NCBI GenBank assembly: GCA_035317605.1
Contig: DATHGT010000182.1
Span: forward strand, 1-15,465
Direction: 5' to 3'
From: DATHGT01 sp035317605
GTDB taxonomy: Bacteria > Methylomirabilota > Methylomirabilia > Rokubacteriales > CSP1-6
Length of the DNA: 15,465 nt
Below, in pieces: positions 14,180 through 15,465 of the stretch (position 1 is its first letter; each line of letters opens with the position of its first letter). The position numbers were made by a program, and so were the translations under genes. The notes under the pieces are model-generated. The model saw only the letters and a list, made by a program, of their open reading frames with translations, was not told the origin of the DNA and did no database searches.

Positions 14180-15085
14180 ATGATCAGACGAATTGCGGTG
14201 ACATTGGGCCTCGGGGCGCTGCTGGTGGCGACGGTGGCGTGGACGCAGATGGAAATCCGGGGCGTGGTCAGCTACGTCAATCCGACGACGCGCACCGTGC
14301 ATTTCACCGACGGGCGGATCGTCCAGATCCCGCCGGGGGCCACGCTGACCATCAACGGCCAGCCGGTGCTTCTGGAAGCCGTCAGGCCGGGAGCGACCGC
14401 CGTGCTGTTACCGCCGGGAACCTCGACCGCCACGGTGACGCCGGCGACTCCACCCACGCACATATTGGTTCCGTCGCCTCCGCCCGTCGCCGTCGCGCCT
14501 GCCGTCGCCGCGCCGGCGCCCGCCGTGACGATCGGATCGCCGCCGGTGAACGTGACGGGGATCGTCGCCGACGCGGACCCGCTGAACCAGACCATCACCT
14601 TCCAGGACGGCCGCATCGTGCGGGTCGCTCCGAACACGATGGTGTGGGAACAGTCTCCCGCGATCAGCACGCTCCAGCCGGGCGCCCGCGTCTTCGTGCG
14701 TGACGCCATGCCCGTCGGCTACCTGCCCACGGGCGCCGCGGCGCCGGCTCCGGCGGGCCAGTACGTGATGGGCACGGTCTCGCGCGTGGAGCCGGCGCAT
14801 CGGGAGGTCGTGCTCGCCAACGGGGCCGTCGTGCACATCGCCCCCAGCGCGACGCTTCGCTCCGGCAACGCGGGGGTCGGCATCTCCCAGCTCCGCCCCG
14901 GCGATGAGATCGTCGTCCAGGTCACGAACCCCGCGCGGGCCAGCGCGCCGCCGCCCGCGGTGAGCGTCGTCACGGCGCCAGTCCCGGCTACGGCCGACCG
15001 CTACGTCGGCAGCGCGCTGCCGTATCAGGGCCACGCCGACACCCGGATCGAAGCCGCCGACGTCCAGATCATCGGGAGCCCTTAA
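14180..15085 (+). CDS. Exported protein with three tandem small beta modules (DUF1344-like)
   Basis: A 301-residue protein with an N-terminal signal peptide or anchor (basic IRR, hydrophobic 5-21). Three related modules lie at about residues 26-77, 125-175 and 196-248. Each reads roughly as: G-x-V-x-x-V/A-x-P, then an x-x-x-V/I-x-F/L-x-D/N-G strand pair, V-x-I/V-x-P, and finally L-x-P-G-x-x-V-x-V. The pattern resembles short bacterial beta domains such as DUF1344 or DUF5666 by eye. A Pro/Ala/Val-rich spacer (78-122) separates modules one and two, and a shorter one lies between two and three. There are no catalytic residues or cysteines, so a structural or binding role in the periplasm is likely. 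The start is ATG at 14180, with GGGAGGGA 6 bases before it. It is not overlapped by the upstream operon (63-base gap), and a separate promoter is possible. Confidence 0.8.
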   Translation: MIRRIAVTLGLGALLVATVAWTQMEIRGVVSYVNPTTRTVHFTDGRIVQIPPGATLTINGQPVLLEAVRPGATAVLLPPGTSTATVTPATPPTHILVPSPPPVAVAPAVAAPAPAVTIGSPPVNVTGIVADADPLNQTITFQDGRIVRVAPNTMVWEQSPAISTLQPGARVFVRDAMPVGYLPTGAAAPAPAGQYVMGTVSRVEPAHREVVLANGAVVHIAPSATLRSGNAGVGISQLRPGDEIVVQVTNPARASAPPPAVSVVTAPVPATADRYVGSALPYQGHADTRIEAADVQIIGSP

Positions 15086-15101
15086 GCGAGTAGGACGACC
15101 C

Positions 15102-15465
15102 TCATCGCGAATCGGGCTTGGCCCAGATGCCGCGGTCGTGCATGAGGCGGATCTGGCGGCGGATGACCTTGTCCCGATATTCCTTGTGCTTCATGGGCTC
15201 GCGCTTGAGGTAGAGGTTCTTCGGGTAGATCGGCTGCTCGTAGAGCAGCCCGTAGAGCTCGGTGCGCACGTCCTTGAGCCAGTTGTCCCACTGGGCCCGG
15301 GCCCGGTGATCGCGCAGCGCCTCGATGTCGATGACGCCGCCCACGTAGGTGGACCCCGCGCCGTAGTCCTGGCGCCCGACGATGCGGCCCTTGTAGTCGA
15401 TGACGAAGGACCGCCCGCCGAAGGTGTCGATGGGCGTGGCCTCTTCGGGGAAGAGGTAGTACGTG
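15102..15465 (-). CDS. Carbon-nitrogen hydrolase (nitrilase superfamily), C-terminal part only
   Basis: The last 120 or so codons of a minus-strand gene running off the right edge; the open frame continues to base 15465. Visible sequence begins TYYLFPEEATPIDTFGGRS and continues FVIDYKGRIVGRQDYGAGSTYVGGVIDIEALRDHR. That is the typical end of the nitrilase/amidase fold, where a strand pair with G-G-x-S and D-x-x-G-x-I/V is followed by I-D-I-x-A-L/V-x-x-x-R. A C-terminal extension WLKDVRTELYGLLYEQPIYPKNLY is seen in a subset of nitrilase-related hydrolases. The catalytic Glu-Lys-Cys triad lies outside the window, so activity and substrate cannot be judged. It is convergent with the triple-module gene; the stops are 16 bases apart with no evident terminator. 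Confidence 0.8.
   Translation of the reverse strand, partial: TYYLFPEEATPIDTFGGRSFVIDYKGRIVGRQDYGAGSTYVGGVIDIEALRDHRARAQWDNWLKDVRTELYGLLYEQPIYPKNLYLKREPMKHKEYRDKVIRRQIRLMHDRGIWAKPDSR

Overview
This is a GC-rich bacterial chromosomal window, densely packed with overlapping genes and with no intergenic gap over about 180 bases. Gram-negative features are present: a periplasmic-binding-protein-dependent peptide importer, a heptosyltransferase-family enzyme and an exosortase. Gene content and composition are reminiscent of Candidatus Rokubacteria/Methylomirabilota or deltaproteobacteria-like soil lineages. That assignment is inference from general resemblance; no rRNA or other phylogenetic marker is present.

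Left end, minus strand (1-5666): a complete yejA-yejB-yejE operon plus almost all of yejF. It encodes an ABC importer for oligopeptides (substrate-binding protein, two permeases, double ATPase) in the same order as the Escherichia coli yejABEF locus. Next to it, on the plus strand (5821-7422), is a 533-residue protein joining an N-terminal TIR domain to a C-terminal right-handed parallel beta-helix built from 46-residue repeats. It is the most unusual gene in the window and looks more AT-rich than its neighbours.

Middle, minus strand (7426-9021): three coupled genes for a retropepsin-like aspartic protease, an exosortase (XrtH-like, catalytic Cys/Arg/His visible) and a multi-pass membrane protein with a C-terminal SEC-C zinc motif. 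Upstream on the same strand (9160-11617) lie an AlgC-type phosphomannomutase/phosphoglucomutase and a membrane-anchored SGNH hydrolase. Together these suggest cell-surface or exopolysaccharide work: sugar-phosphate supply, acyl-ester trimming, and exosortase processing of surface proteins. No sorting-signal (CTERM) cargo protein is visible.

Right part, plus strand (11795-15085): a carboxymuconolactone-decarboxylase-like protein, an inositol-monophosphatase-family (HisN-like) phosphatase, a family 9 glycosyltransferase and a tiny two-TM membrane protein, linked by 13-, 1- and 4-base overlaps. They are followed by an exported protein with three copies of a small beta-type module, whose ribosome-binding site sits in a hairpin. 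The right edge holds the C-terminal part of a minus-strand carbon-nitrogen hydrolase.
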